Made by a program: the position numbers and the translations under genes. Under the pieces are notes generated by a model. It had not been told where the DNA came from, ran no database searches, and worked only from the letters and a program-made list of their open reading frames with translations. From contig CAVUDD010000005.1 of assembly GCA_963740205.1 (NCBI GenBank), positions 434,001-498,000 of the forward strand: a DNA stretch of 64,000 nucleotides, in the 5' to 3' direction. Positions 8,509-17,181 of the stretch are shown piece by piece. Each line of letters opens with the position of its first letter. Within the stretch, counting starts at the first letter, position 1. Source of the stretch: UBA2137 sp963740205. GTDB lineage: Bacteria; Pseudomonadota; Alphaproteobacteria; Micavibrionales; Micavibrionaceae.

Positions 8509-10794
8509 ATGACAACAAGACGGTCTTTTCTAAAAACTCTGGGGTTAGGGCAACGCGGGTCTTCCGAAAAGGAAAGCTTGCGATTGAAGGCTTTCTTGGA
8601 AGGTGTGCCTGGAGAGTATTTCGGATGGGATGATAATTCGCAAATTATTTACAGCCAAGGGTTTTTAACGCTTTTTGGGCTAACAGAGCTTGAGAGCATT
8701 GATGATTTTACCAGAAATCTTGAACCATCAAGCGCCGCTGTTTTTGAAAATACTCTTCAACGGTATAAACGTGATCGTCGTCCCTTAGATATCATTGTCA
8801 AAAATCACAAAGACAGGCAGGTTCGCCTGACTTTCCGCTGGGGTGATATTGATGGTGTTGTGCTAAACATATTATGGGCAGAAGATATTACAGATCTCTT
8901 ATTTGAAAACGATAGCCTTAAGAGAAAATTTGAAGACTCCGAGCAACAACATCTTCAGTATCAACTTGCTTTACAGTCTATAACGACACCTGTTTGTCTG
9001 TATACAAGGGATGGAATGACTTGGTGCAATCAAGCATACGCAGATTTGCTAAGCTCCAAAACGGAAGACGTTATTCAAAACCAAATATCCCTTTCTTTAA
9101 AATCCATTTCTGAAAAAAAGAAAGTTGATGTTTTTGAGGTGGTACAAATTGCGCTTAAAACGGGGGTAAAAACTTCCTATGAAACCACATCTGTCGTTTC
9201 AGGTAAAAGACATCGGATTGACCTTAATATAGATCCCGTTCCAAATATGGATTTTGTAATTGTGAGTGTGGTTGATAAGACCTTTGAAGAATCAGCAAGT
9301 GCAGATTCTAAGCGTATAGAATCGGCTTACAATGCTCTGCTAGAAAACATGCAAACAGCGGTCTCACTTTTTAATTCAGATGAGGAAATCATTTTTTATA
9401 ATTCCGCCTTTGCGAAACTATGGCATTTGGAAGAGGCGTGGCTTAACAAAAAACCTAAATTTGGCGACATTCTGGAAAAACTTCGCGAAACAAGGCGGTT
9501 ACCAGAGCAGGCAGATTTTAGAGTATATAAAAAAGAATGGTTGGAAAGATTTACAAAGCTGCTCGAACCTCACTCTGATGTCATAGTCTTGCCTGATGGT
9601 ACTGTATTGCGTTCCCAGACAATTCCAAATCCAGCCGGTGGTTTGATGCAGATATTTGAGGATGTAACCTCTAATCTCGAACTGGAATCTTCTTATAACA
9701 CTTTGATTGCTGTGCAACGCGAAACACTGAACAACCTCAAGGAAGGTGTGATTGTGTTTGGCGGTGATGGAAGACTTAAACTATGGAACCCAACTTATGC
9801 GGAATTATGGGGCATTAATCCAGAAGATTTAGAGGGCGATGTTCATGTCAGTAAACTGGCAGATCGTGCCAAGCATTTTTATGATGATGCAGCTTGGTCT
9901 GATCGTTACGGTAGAATAGTAAGGGTGATGGAGAACAGAGTGTCTGACTCTGGTATAACTAAACGAAATGATAATAAGACGCTGGCATATGCTTTTGTGC
10001 CTCTACCTGATGGAGGTTCTCTTTTCACATATGCGGATATCACCGACACAGTGAGTGTTGAAGAGGCTTTGCGCGAAAAAAATAGGGCACTTGAAACTGC
10101 AGAACAGCTTAAGTCTGAATTTTTAGCAAATGTGTCTTATCAGTTTAGAACGCCACTGAACGCAATTATGGGCTTTAACGAAATTCTTGCCGAAGAATAT
10201 TTTGGTCACTTGAATGAGAAACAAAAAGAATACACTCGTGACATTGATGAGGCAGGAAACAAGCTTAAGCAGCTAATTGATGATGTTCTTGACTTAACCA
10301 GTATCGAGGCAGGGGTCATGGCTCTTGATAAGAGGCCGACAGACATATGTGAGTTGCTTGAATCGGTTAAATTGTTCGGCGAGGAGTGGGTAAATAGCAA
10401 ACAGATAAAACTTGAAATAAATTGCTCCAAGTCAATAGGTTTGGTTGTGGCGGATAGCCAGCGCTTAAAACAAGTTCTTATGCATCTTTTACGAAATGCT
10501 ATTAGCTTTACGCCAGAAAAAGGAGCTATCAAATTAACGGCAGAACGCGAAGAAAGTACTGTCAAAATAACAATGTCCGATACGGGGGTGGGAATATCGG
10601 ATGAAGATAAAAAACGCTTGTTTGAGCCGTTCGAGATAGGTACGAGTCAAATGCATGACCCTAACAGAACAGGTGCAGGACTTGGGCTTACCTTAGTGCG
10701 TAATATCATTGCCTTGCATGAAGGAAGCGTTGAAATTGAAAGTGAGTTGGGTCAGGGGACACAAATTACACTGACTTTTCCCGAAAGCACTTGA
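8509..10794 (+). CDS. divL: DivL-like cell-cycle sensor pseudo-histidine kinase
   Basis: The product is 761 aa from the ATG at 8509. It has several PAS-like segments, then a dimerisation/phosphoacceptor helix and a HATPase domain. The helix reads FLANVSYQFRTPLNAI: tyrosine (residue 544) replaces the usual histidine. This is the hallmark of DivL, whose Caulobacter crescentus homologue is of similar length with Tyr550 and tunes the CckA phosphorelay by binding DivK. ATP-binding boxes are kept: RNAISFTPEKG (N box), DTGVGISDEDKKRLFEPF (G1/F) and GAGLGLTL (G2). The position divergent from tsaE fits. Caulobacter DivL has an N-terminal membrane segment; here the N-terminus (MTTRRSFLKTLG) shows no convincing one. 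Confidence 0.86.
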   Translation: MTTRRSFLKTLGLGQRGSSEKESLRLKAFLEGVPGEYFGWDDNSQIIYSQGFLTLFGLTELESIDDFTRNLEPSSAAVFENTLQRYKRDRRPLDIIVKNHKDRQVRLTFRWGDIDGVVLNILWAEDITDLLFENDSLKRKFEDSEQQHLQYQLALQSITTPVCLYTRDGMTWCNQAYADLLSSKTEDVIQNQISLSLKSISEKKKVDVFEVVQIALKTGVKTSYETTSVVSGKRHRIDLNIDPVPNMDFVIVSVVDKTFEESASADSKRIESAYNALLENMQTAVSLFNSDEEIIFYNSAFAKLWHLEEAWLNKKPKFGDILEKLRETRRLPEQADFRVYKKEWLERFTKLLEPHSDVIVLPDGTVLRSQTIPNPAGGLMQIFEDVTSNLELESSYNTLIAVQRETLNNLKEGVIVFGGDGRLKLWNPTYAELWGINPEDLEGDVHVSKLADRAKHFYDDAAWSDRYGRIVRVMENRVSDSGITKRNDNKTLAYAFVPLPDGGSLFTYADITDTVSVEEALREKNRALETAEQLKSEFLANVSYQFRTPLNAIMGFNEILAEEYFGHLNEKQKEYTRDIDEAGNKLKQLIDDVLDLTSIEAGVMALDKRPTDICELLESVKLFGEEWVNSKQIKLEINCSKSIGLVVADSQRLKQVLMHLLRNAISFTPEKGAIKLTAEREESTVKITMSDTGVGISDEDKKRLFEPFEIGTSQMHDPNRTGAGLGLTLVRNIIALHEGSVEIESELGQGTQITLTFPEST

Positions 10795-10850
10795 TTTTAC
10801 TCAACCGAAACAGTAATGGTTTTTACTATCTGGTCAGAACAAGACCAAAT

Positions 10851-10924
10851 GCGGGTGTAGCTTAGTGGTAAAGCACTAGCCTTCCAAGCTAGCTATGTGG
10901 GTTCGATTCCCATCACCCGCTCCA
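10851..10924 (+). tRNA. tRNA-Gly (anticodon TCC)
   Basis: The acceptor stem GCGGGTG (10851-10857) pairs with CACCCGC (10914-10920), followed by discriminator T and an encoded CCA (10922-10924). The anticodon stem CTAGC/GCTAG encloses the loop CTTCCAA, giving anticodon TCC, which reads GGA and GGG. The T arm GTGGGTTCGATTCCCAT is canonical. A tRNA-Gly upstream of tuf is a common bacterial arrangement; here a sulfotransferase-like gene lies between them. Confidence 0.96.
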
Positions 10925-10953
10925 TTCATCTCTATATTACGGTTTTAATTGTT

Positions 10954-11718
10954 ATGTCAAAGTTCTTGAAATTTGTAATCTTAACAAATCCTCGAAATGG
11001 CTCTACTTGGATCGTCGATGTCCTTGATAATATGAATGATGTAAGTTGTCATAGTGAGCTTTTTATGAATCCTTTTTACAGAAAAGAAAGGAATTACAAG
11101 AAATCACAAAAATTCAAAGATAGATTAGAGCATAGCCCCGTATGGTACTTTTATAAAATAAAAAGGCCTTTTTACAGAAGAGGTCCATTTTCACTTATTC
11201 ATTTTCTTAATTTACGCTTAGCTTCAGAAAAATACGCAGGGTTTAAGCTTATGATTAAACAGATGATCAAGCACCCCACAACCTGCTTTTATTTATTTCT
11301 GTGTAATGTAAAGATAATAAGGCTTAAAAGAAAAAATTATCTTGATATTGCTATTTCGCAAGAAACAATGAAGCATCGTGCTCGCGGGCATCAACGTGAA
11401 CCCGCCAAGCAGATTTCAGTTTATATGGATCTAGACTTTACCTTAAGGGAAATTCGGAAATGTGAATTTTGGGATAAGGTGACTGACATATTTTGTAAGC
11501 TTGTGCCCATGAAGGTACATCATGTAATTTACGAAGATTTAAAAGAAGACGAAAAACAGTGGCGGCCTTTAGTCCACTTTATAACAGGCGAAAAAAGAAA
11601 CATCACAATTCAAAGTAAGTATGTTAAGTCAAATACAGCGGAAAAGAGATTCATAATTCAAAATTACGATGAATTGTATGAGTTCCTATTGAAAAAAGGA
11701 TATGGGCATTTTTTCTAA
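10954..11718 (+). CDS. Sulfotransferase-family protein
   Basis: The product is 254 aa from the ATG at 10954; an in-frame upstream ATG lies inside the tRNA and is discarded. The N-terminus LKFVILTNPRNGSTWIVDVL matches the 5'-phosphosulfate-binding loop of PAPS-dependent sulfotransferases (PRSGSTWL-like), followed by the family's typical CHSELF-like step. The acceptor is unknown; surface glycans or lipids are usual in bacteria. The gene is clearly more AT-rich than tuf and sits alone between tRNA-Gly and tuf, so horizontal acquisition next to the tRNA is possible. No integrase or duplicated tRNA end is visible. Confidence 0.7.
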   Translation: MSKFLKFVILTNPRNGSTWIVDVLDNMNDVSCHSELFMNPFYRKERNYKKSQKFKDRLEHSPVWYFYKIKRPFYRRGPFSLIHFLNLRLASEKYAGFKLMIKQMIKHPTTCFYLFLCNVKIIRLKRKNYLDIAISQETMKHRARGHQREPAKQISVYMDLDFTLREIRKCEFWDKVTDIFCKLVPMKVHHVIYEDLKEDEKQWRPLVHFITGEKRNITIQSKYVKSNTAEKRFIIQNYDELYEFLLKKGYGHFF

Positions 11719-11786
11719 TATTATATAATCTTATTTAATTTGAGAGCTTTACCCTAAAAAACTAGCTTAAAATTCCCACTCCGCTG

Positions 11787-11815
11787 TTGACAGACAAGGG
11801 TTTGTAACTTAAATC
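11787..11815 (+). promoter_or_regulatory. Candidate sigma-70 promoter of tuf
   Basis: A perfect TTGACA (11787-11792) is followed after 17 bases by TAAATC (11810-11815). The -10 match is weak, but position and spacing fit transcription of tuf with a leader of about 150 bases. Confidence 0.5.
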
Positions 11816-11861
11816 ATGCAGTGCGTTTTCTCTATTGTGGAGGAGGCGTACCCTTACTGTC

Positions 11862-11947
11862 ATCCCCGTAGACAGGATTATCATAACGGGGATCTAAGGA
11901 ACTTAATTTTTGTGAAAGCAAAACAGATCCCTGCCATGTTTGCAGGA
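11862..11947 (+). promoter_or_regulatory. Structured 5' leader of tuf
   Basis: Two hairpins precede the tuf ribosome-binding site. The first is a perfect 8-bp stem, ATCCCCGT (11862-11869) with ACGGGGAT (11886-11893), with a 16-base loop. The second is CCTGC/GCAGG around 11931-11947, about 10 bases before AAGGAG. Neither is followed by a T-run, so they are not intrinsic terminators. A regulatory or stabilising role is inference. Confidence 0.45.
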
Positions 11948-11969
11948 ATGACATAACAAGGAGAACGAG

Positions 11970-13145
11970 ATGTCTAAGGAAAAGTTTGAGCGTAATAAAC
12001 CACATGTAAACGTGGGAACGATTGGTCACGTTGACCATGGTAAGACAACATTGACTGCAGCGATTGCGATGCAGTTTGGTAATGGTGAGTCAGTTGACAA
12101 GATTGACAAGGCACCTGAAGAAAAAGCACGTGGTATCACGATTTCAACTGCACACGTTGAATATGAAACAGATGCACGTCACTATGCTCACGTTGACTGC
12201 CCAGGTCACGCTGACTATGTGAAGAACATGATTACTGGTGCGGCACAGATGGACGGCGCTATCTTGGTTGTTAATGCTGCTGATGGTCCAATGCCACAAA
12301 CAAGAGAACACATCCTACTTGCTCGTCAAGTTGGTGTTCCATCACTTGTTGTTTTCTTGAACAAAGTTGATCAGGTTGATGATGAAGAGCTTATCGAGCT
12401 TGTTGAAATGGAAATCCGTGAGCTTTTGACATCATATGACTTCCCTGGTGATGATATTCCTATCATTAAAGGTTCAGCTTTGGCTGCTGTTGAAGGTCGT
12501 GATGACGCTATTGGTAAAGATGCTATTACAGCACTTCTTAAGGCAGTTGATGAGTATATCCCAACACCTGACCGTCCAATCGACAAGCCATTCTTGATGC
12601 CTGTTGAGGACGTCTTCTCAATCTCTGGTCGTGGTACAGTATGTACTGGCCGTATTGAGCAAGGTATCGTTAAAGTTGGTGACGAGATTGAGGTTGTTGG
12701 TATCCGTGATACACAAAAAACAACAATCACTGGTGTTGAAATGTTCAGAAAGCTATTGGACTCTGGACAAGCTGGAGACAACGTTGGTGCATTGCTACGT
12801 GGATTGAAGCGTGAAGATGTTGAGCGTGGTCAGGTTCTATGTAAGCCTGGTTCCATCACACCGCACACAAAGTTCACAGCAGAAGCTTACATCTTGAGTA
12901 AAGATGAAGGTGGACGTCACACACCATTCTTCAACAACTATCGTCCACAGTTCTACTTCAGAACGACTGATGTTACTGGTGAAGTATCTCTTCCAAGCGG
13001 AACAGAGATGGTGATGCCTGGAGATAACGCTAATTTGGAAGTAACACTTATCGCGCCTATCGCGATGACTGAAGGACTTCGCTTTGCTATCCGTGAAGGT
13101 GGACGCACAGTGGGTGCCGGTGTTGTTGCTAAAATCTTGGCTTAA
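11970..13145 (+). CDS. tuf: Elongation factor Tu
   Basis: EF-Tu delivers aminoacyl-tRNA to the ribosomal A site as a GTP complex. The product is 391 aa with no gaps in the core. GTP-binding motifs are GHVDHGKT (19-26), the switch I segment ARGITIS, DCPGH and NKVD. Domains 2 and 3 follow, ending GAGVVAKILA. A strong AAGGAG lies before the ATG. The gene is monocistronic, with its own promoter and terminator, and is not joined to rpsG-fusA or secE-nusG here. Codon choice is more restricted than in its neighbours, as expected for a highly expressed gene. Confidence 0.98.
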   Translation: MSKEKFERNKPHVNVGTIGHVDHGKTTLTAAIAMQFGNGESVDKIDKAPEEKARGITISTAHVEYETDARHYAHVDCPGHADYVKNMITGAAQMDGAILVVNAADGPMPQTREHILLARQVGVPSLVVFLNKVDQVDDEELIELVEMEIRELLTSYDFPGDDIPIIKGSALAAVEGRDDAIGKDAITALLKAVDEYIPTPDRPIDKPFLMPVEDVFSISGRGTVCTGRIEQGIVKVGDEIEVVGIRDTQKTTITGVEMFRKLLDSGQAGDNVGALLRGLKREDVERGQVLCKPGSITPHTKFTAEAYILSKDEGGRHTPFFNNYRPQFYFRTTDVTGEVSLPSGTEMVMPGDNANLEVTLIAPIAMTEGLRFAIREGGRTVGAGVVAKILA

Positions 13146-13170
13146 GTTTTACTCTATCTAAGAATTTCAA

Positions 13171-13196
13171 AAGGCCGCTTTCGAGCGGCCTTTTTT
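13171..13196 (+). terminator. Rho-independent terminator after tuf
   Basis: The perfect stem AAGGCCGCT/AGCGGCCTT with a short TTCG-type loop is followed by six T. It lies 25 bases after the tuf stop. Confidence 0.93.
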
Positions 13197-13206
13197 GTGT
13201 CTTTTC

Positions 13207-14757
13207 CTAAGGGGCAAAGTCTATAGGCATATCTTCAGGTTTAAGAAAATCATCGGGGTATTTTTCAAAGTCAGCAATGAGGTATTGTTCAAAATTTTGC
13301 CCCATTTCTTTGGTGCCTAAATATTCCCATGTAAAAGGTATGCTTTCATTTGAGAGATTAGCTACTTTGTCCTCATCTGCTATAGGCTCGTAATAAAGAT
13401 TGTAAGTGAAGTGGTTACCTGCAACTCCTCCTATAATTCGACTAATTTCATACTCTTCAAAAAGATTTTCTTTTTGTAAGGCGATGCAAATATTGCCAAT
13501 GACATGCGCTATGTTTTGATCCGAGATATATGGATCTTCGGATTCAAAGCCATCAATGACCATGTCCCCTTGAGGCGACCTCCACACCCATGAATGCGCC
13601 TTAATATCGCCGTTATGATCTGTAATTATATAGAAGCCACTTTCCCGTGTGGATAATGCGTGTGCAATTGTATCTGAGTACGCACCACCTATTTTTTCAC
13701 AACACCCAGTAAATTCACCTAAAAAAAGCATGCGAACATCATCGTATGACATCTTTGTAAAAAAATACCCCGGAAGACCAAAACAGGCTCCATCAAAACT
13801 TATATCCGGAATTGTGTCTGCCATCTCGATAGGTTCTTCGATGTCGCGTGAATACTGCCATAGATCATGTGCCAATTGAAAATGTGGTAGGCGAGTATTG
13901 AGAGCAAAACTTAAACTTAAAAGATCTCTGCACTGAGCATAGTGTCTAGACATATAAGCTTTTGTACCTTCTTCGATAGATAATAGTGATAATTTACCGC
14001 TACTGCTTGTGGGAGGGCTAGATAACTCCTTCCCTGCGTGACCAAAAGAAGATCTTATTTTAGGTCCATATTTGAGAAAAGCATCGCCCCATTTTCGGTA
14101 ATGAATGCTACCATCAATTGGGAAATCACTAGTCGCAGAATCCAAAAGGTCTGTTAGAGGCCTACGACTGGTTTCGTGAATTTCGTGTCCCCATTTTTTC
14201 ATAAATAAAAGAAGGCGTTCGCTACCTCCAAACAGAAGGTTCGCTTTGAAGGCAAGTTGATTGACCGATCTAATATCTAACTCTTCTCTCAAAAGGATAT
14301 CGCGTATAGCTGTATATTCTAATGTCTTAAAACCTTTGACGGTTTGGTTCGAAAATTCTTCCAAACCTATAAATTTTTCATGGTTTTTAAGTGTGCGTGG
14401 AGGCTGAAATTCATAAAATACTTTGAAGTCTTTATTCTTACTAAAGAAAGTAGAAGTAATTTCTGTATCGCTATAATTTTCCATGAGAAATACGGTGCAG
14501 TGATACTGTTTCGCAATAAGGCTCTTTTCAAAAGCTATAGTTATTAACTCCGCTTTTTCTTTTTCATCCGTAACTTTTTCAAAAATAGTTTGAATGTGCG
14601 ATAGATAACCAAGTGTGGCCAAGCGGGATACGCAATCATTCCATTTGGGAGAGAGAAGAAAAGAATAGGGCTCTTGGACGTAAGCAAATAGATACTCAGG
14701 TTTAGGCGGAATTGTACCCTTTAAATTTTCATATATATCTTCATAGGATAAATTCAT
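13207..14757 (-). CDS. Unrecognised 516-aa protein, possibly effector-like
   Basis: I do not recognise the family with confidence. The protein appears soluble, with no signal peptide or membrane segment. The N-terminal half (about 1-280) is mixed and helical. Residues about 310-460 look like a separate domain, with GCCEKIGG, SGFYIITDHNGDIKAHSWVWR and MVIDGFE. That order of Cys-Cys, an aromatic core and SWVWR recalls domains in large uncharacterised phage and secreted proteins. The C-terminal 30 residues are acidic (FEKYPDDFLKPEDMP), as in many type IVB effectors. The start ATG faces the microprotein at 14921 across a divergent spacer. An effector role is inference drawn mainly from the DotA-like genes elsewhere in the window. 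Confidence 0.75.
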   Translation of the reverse strand: MNLSYEDIYENLKGTIPPKPEYLFAYVQEPYSFLLSPKWNDCVSRLATLGYLSHIQTIFEKVTDEKEKAELITIAFEKSLIAKQYHCTVFLMENYSDTEITSTFFSKNKDFKVFYEFQPPRTLKNHEKFIGLEEFSNQTVKGFKTLEYTAIRDILLREELDIRSVNQLAFKANLLFGGSERLLLFMKKWGHEIHETSRRPLTDLLDSATSDFPIDGSIHYRKWGDAFLKYGPKIRSSFGHAGKELSSPPTSSSGKLSLLSIEEGTKAYMSRHYAQCRDLLSLSFALNTRLPHFQLAHDLWQYSRDIEEPIEMADTIPDISFDGACFGLPGYFFTKMSYDDVRMLFLGEFTGCCEKIGGAYSDTIAHALSTRESGFYIITDHNGDIKAHSWVWRSPQGDMVIDGFESEDPYISDQNIAHVIGNICIALQKENLFEEYEISRIIGGVAGNHFTYNLYYEPIADEDKVANLSNESIPFTWEYLGTKEMGQNFEQYLIADFEKYPDDFLKPEDMPIDFAP

Positions 14758-14859
14758 TATACGCAGAGCTTTAATTTTTATTACGTGAAATAAATCTATA
14801 CGAAGTTTTTACGTTTACATCAAGTTTGATAGTAGTAATGATTAAAATATTTCAAAATA

Positions 14860-14886
14860 TTGACAAAAACAGAAATAAAATATACT
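14860..14886 (+). promoter_or_regulatory. Candidate promoter for the microprotein pair
   Basis: A perfect TTGACA (14860-14865) precedes TATACT (14881-14886) with a 15-base spacer; TACTTT at 17 bases is an alternative -10. The region is extremely AT-rich and lies about 35 bases before the start at 14921. Confidence 0.5.
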
Positions 14887-14920
14887 TTTCATATTAAATT
14901 ATAAGAAAGGGAGTATTGTT

Positions 14921-15148
14921 ATGGGTCAATCATTAAGCAGTCAGGTTTCTACTGTTGAAATTGAGGGGCACCAATATTTCGTGCCAAAATCAATAACAGC
15001 CGATCATTTCAAAGAACAGGCAATGTTGGGTTTTAGAGGTGAGGAAGCCCCTTTTCTAGCTTATGAAACATTTTTGTGGGAAGTTGAGGCCGATGCTTCA
15101 AGAATAAGACAATTATCAGAGCAGCATGGTTTTAGTTTTGGTTTGTAA
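14921..15148 (+). CDS. Hypothetical 75-aa microprotein
   Basis: This small soluble protein (begins MGQSLSSQVSTVEIEG, ends HGFSFGL) has no recognised domain. A good ribosome-binding site (AAAGGGAG, 14906-14913) and a convincing promoter upstream support expression. It is mildly acidic with aromatic residues through the middle. It is followed 45 bases later by a second microprotein in the same direction and is divergent from the 516-aa gene. Function unknown. Confidence 0.65.
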   Translation: MGQSLSSQVSTVEIEGHQYFVPKSITADHFKEQAMLGFRGEEAPFLAYETFLWEVEADASRIRQLSEQHGFSFGL

Positions 15149-15193
15149 AATTTTATGGCAGACTGATTAAAATTAAAAAACACGGAGGTTAAA

Positions 15194-15355
15194 ATGACAG
15201 AAAAAACACTTGCAGAACAAAGTGGTATTATTAACGGATTAAAGAGCTGGTTCGGAAGAGTTACAGATCCATTTGGGGGTCAGCCCTTAGATTTATCAAA
15301 TTCCAATATTCCTTGTGGTGGTTATACCCGCGCTTTTAAAAGGGACATCTCTTAG
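15194..15355 (+). CDS. Hypothetical 53-aa microprotein
   Basis: ATG at 15194 follows a near-perfect GGAGGT (15184-15189). The product begins MTEKTLAEQSGIINGLKSWF, contains DPFGGQPLDLSNSNIPCGGY and ends FKRDIS. There is one cysteine, no membrane segment and no family I recognise. An amphipathic first half and Gly/Pro-rich second half could suit a peptide precursor or a binding partner; this is only a suggestion. It is probably co-transcribed with the 75-aa gene upstream. Confidence 0.6.
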   Translation: MTEKTLAEQSGIINGLKSWFGRVTDPFGGQPLDLSNSNIPCGGYTRAFKRDIS

Positions 15356-15375
15356 ACTGTTTTTTAATAACAGGC

Positions 15376-15403
15376 TTTACATTTTCTAGTATTTGCCTAT
15401 AAC
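15376..15403 (+). promoter_or_regulatory. Candidate guaB promoter
   Basis: TTTACA (15376-15381) and TATAAC (15398-15403) are separated by 16 bases. They lie about 45 bases before the guaB start. Confidence 0.55.
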
Positions 15404-15446
15404 TACACTGCAAATTCACTCAATTTAAGACATAGGGATTTGCATC

Positions 15447-16923
15447 ATGGCTATACTCCAAAAAAATGTCCGTCAGGGACTTACATTTGATGATGTGCTG
15501 TTGTTGCCAGCCGCCTCATCGATTTATCCTAATGATGCCGATACTTCTGTTCAACTAACCAGAAATATCCGTTTAAATATTCCTATTTTGTCCTCAGCAA
15601 TGGATACGGTTACGGAAGCTAAGATGGCGATTGCCATGGCGCAAAATGGTGGGTTAGGTATTCTCCACCGTAACATGACCCCCGAAGAGCAAGCGGAACA
15701 AGTGCGTCAAGTTAAGCGCTTTGAGTTTGGTATGGTTCTTAATCCTATAACAATCGATCCTGATGCTAATCTTGGCTGAGGGCTTAAGGTTGATGGAAGT
15801 CAACAATATTTCAGGGATTCCAGTCGTCGAAAAAAGCGGGAAGCTTGTTGGAATTGTCACCAACAGAGATGTGCGTTTTGCAGATAATATGAATACGCCC
15901 ATCAAGGAATTGATGACCTCTGAAAATCTTATTACCGTAAAACAGGGCGTAACAAAGGATGAAGCCAAGAAACTTCTTCACAAACACCGCATTGAAAAGC
16001 TTTTGATTGTTGATGCGGCTTTTAAATGCGTTGGATTGATGACGGTTAAGGATATTGAGAAATCTCGGCTTTTCCCTAATGCCAGTAAAGACAAAGATGG
16101 CCGCTTGCTCGTAGGTGCAGCGGTGGGGACTGGGATGAGTGCTTATGAACGCGCAGAAGTTATGGTGGATGCAGGGCTGGATGTGTTGGTTGTTGATACT
16201 GCGCATGGGCACTCACAAAACGTTCTTGAAACAGTTAAGCAATGTCGCAAGCTCTCATCAACTTTACAGATTATTGGCGGAAATATTGCTACAGGTGATG
16301 CTGCCAAAGCACTTATAGACCACGGTGCAGATGCTGTTAAAGTTGGTATTGGACCTGGCTCAATATGTACAACGCGTGTTGTGGCGGGCGTTGGAGTGCC
16401 TCAATTGACGGCAATTATGGATGTTAAAGAAGCGTGTATGAAAAAGAAAATTCCGGTCATTGCAGATGGTGGGATTAAATTTTCTGGCGATTTGGCAAAG
16501 GCAGTTGCGGCGGGTGCTGATTGCGCGATGCTGGGTTCTATGTTTGCAGGTACAGACGAGGCGCCAGGTGAAGTCATTCTCTATCAAGGCCGTTCATATA
16601 AAAGCTATCGCGGAATGGGATCTGTTGGTGCGATGACGCGTGGTTCGGCCGATCGTTATTTTCAGGGCAATGTAAAAGAAGTACAAAAACTTGTACCTGA
16701 GGGCATCGAGGGGCGGGTACCTTACAAAGGACCAATAGGCAGTGTCGTTCACCAATTAGTGGGCGGGTTGCGGGCTTCAATGGGCTACACAGGATGTGCC
16801 ACAATTGAGGAAATGCAGAAAAAAGCTGAGTTCATGCAGATGAGTGCAGCGGGATTCAAAGAGTCACACGTGCATGATGTTACTATCACTGCAGAGGCGC
16901 CTAACTACAGAACCGAGAGTTAG
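15447..16923 (+). CDS. guaB: IMP dehydrogenase, interrupted by a +1 frameshift
   Basis: IMPDH oxidises IMP to XMP with NAD, the committed step of GMP synthesis. The N-terminal barrel segment (GLTFDDVLLLPA, SSAMDTVTE) reads in one frame to about 15774. The CBS pair and the rest, including the active-site loop GPGSICTTRVVAGVGVPQ and the C-terminal flap region, continue in the next frame. Removing one G from CTTGGCTGAG (15771-15780) restores DANLAEGLRLMEVNN, as in the family. Everything else is intact, and guaB is normally essential unless guanine is supplied. A sequence error is therefore likelier than a pseudogene. Length after repair is about 491 aa, normal for the family. Confidence 0.9.
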
Positions 16924-16951
16924 TGCTAACAGCTATACGCGTTGGAACTTA

Positions 16952-17095
16952 TTATTTTTTATGCGTTTCTAGAGATATCTCTGGTGATTCTAGGCTTATT
17001 TCCTGATCAACCAGTATAACTTCCTGCGTTTCTTTAGGTTTAAGTTCAACCTCTATGGAATCTTTGGAATTTCCCCACATTGTATTATTGCCCAT
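16952..17095 (-). CDS. Hypothetical 47-aa acidic microprotein
   Basis: The ORF runs leftward between guaB and the GNAT gene, with AGAGGG before the ATG at 17095. The product begins MGNNTMWGNSKDSIEVELKP and ends EISLETHKK. It is acidic, with two similar EISLE steps, and has no cysteine or membrane segment. It is too short for family assignment. The ribosome-binding site and an otherwise empty intergenic position support it, but it could be chance. Confidence 0.4.
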   Translation of the reverse strand: MGNNTMWGNSKDSIEVELKPKETQEVILVDQEISLESPEISLETHKK

Positions 17096-17181
17096 AACAG
17101 CCCTCTTAAATGTTATCTATATAATTTATGTCAAATATATGAACAATTGCTTAAGAAGAACTGAAAAGTTATGGTCTGAGC

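Noticed and set aside
8509..8560. Twin-arginine (Tat) signal at the DivL N-terminus (RRSFLK)
   Set aside because: The motif is followed by a Gly/Ser/charged stretch, not a hydrophobic core with a cleavage site; DivL is not an exported protein.
12371..12781. 136-aa frame opposite tuf
   Set aside because: Strong codon bias of tuf leaves long antisense frames by chance.
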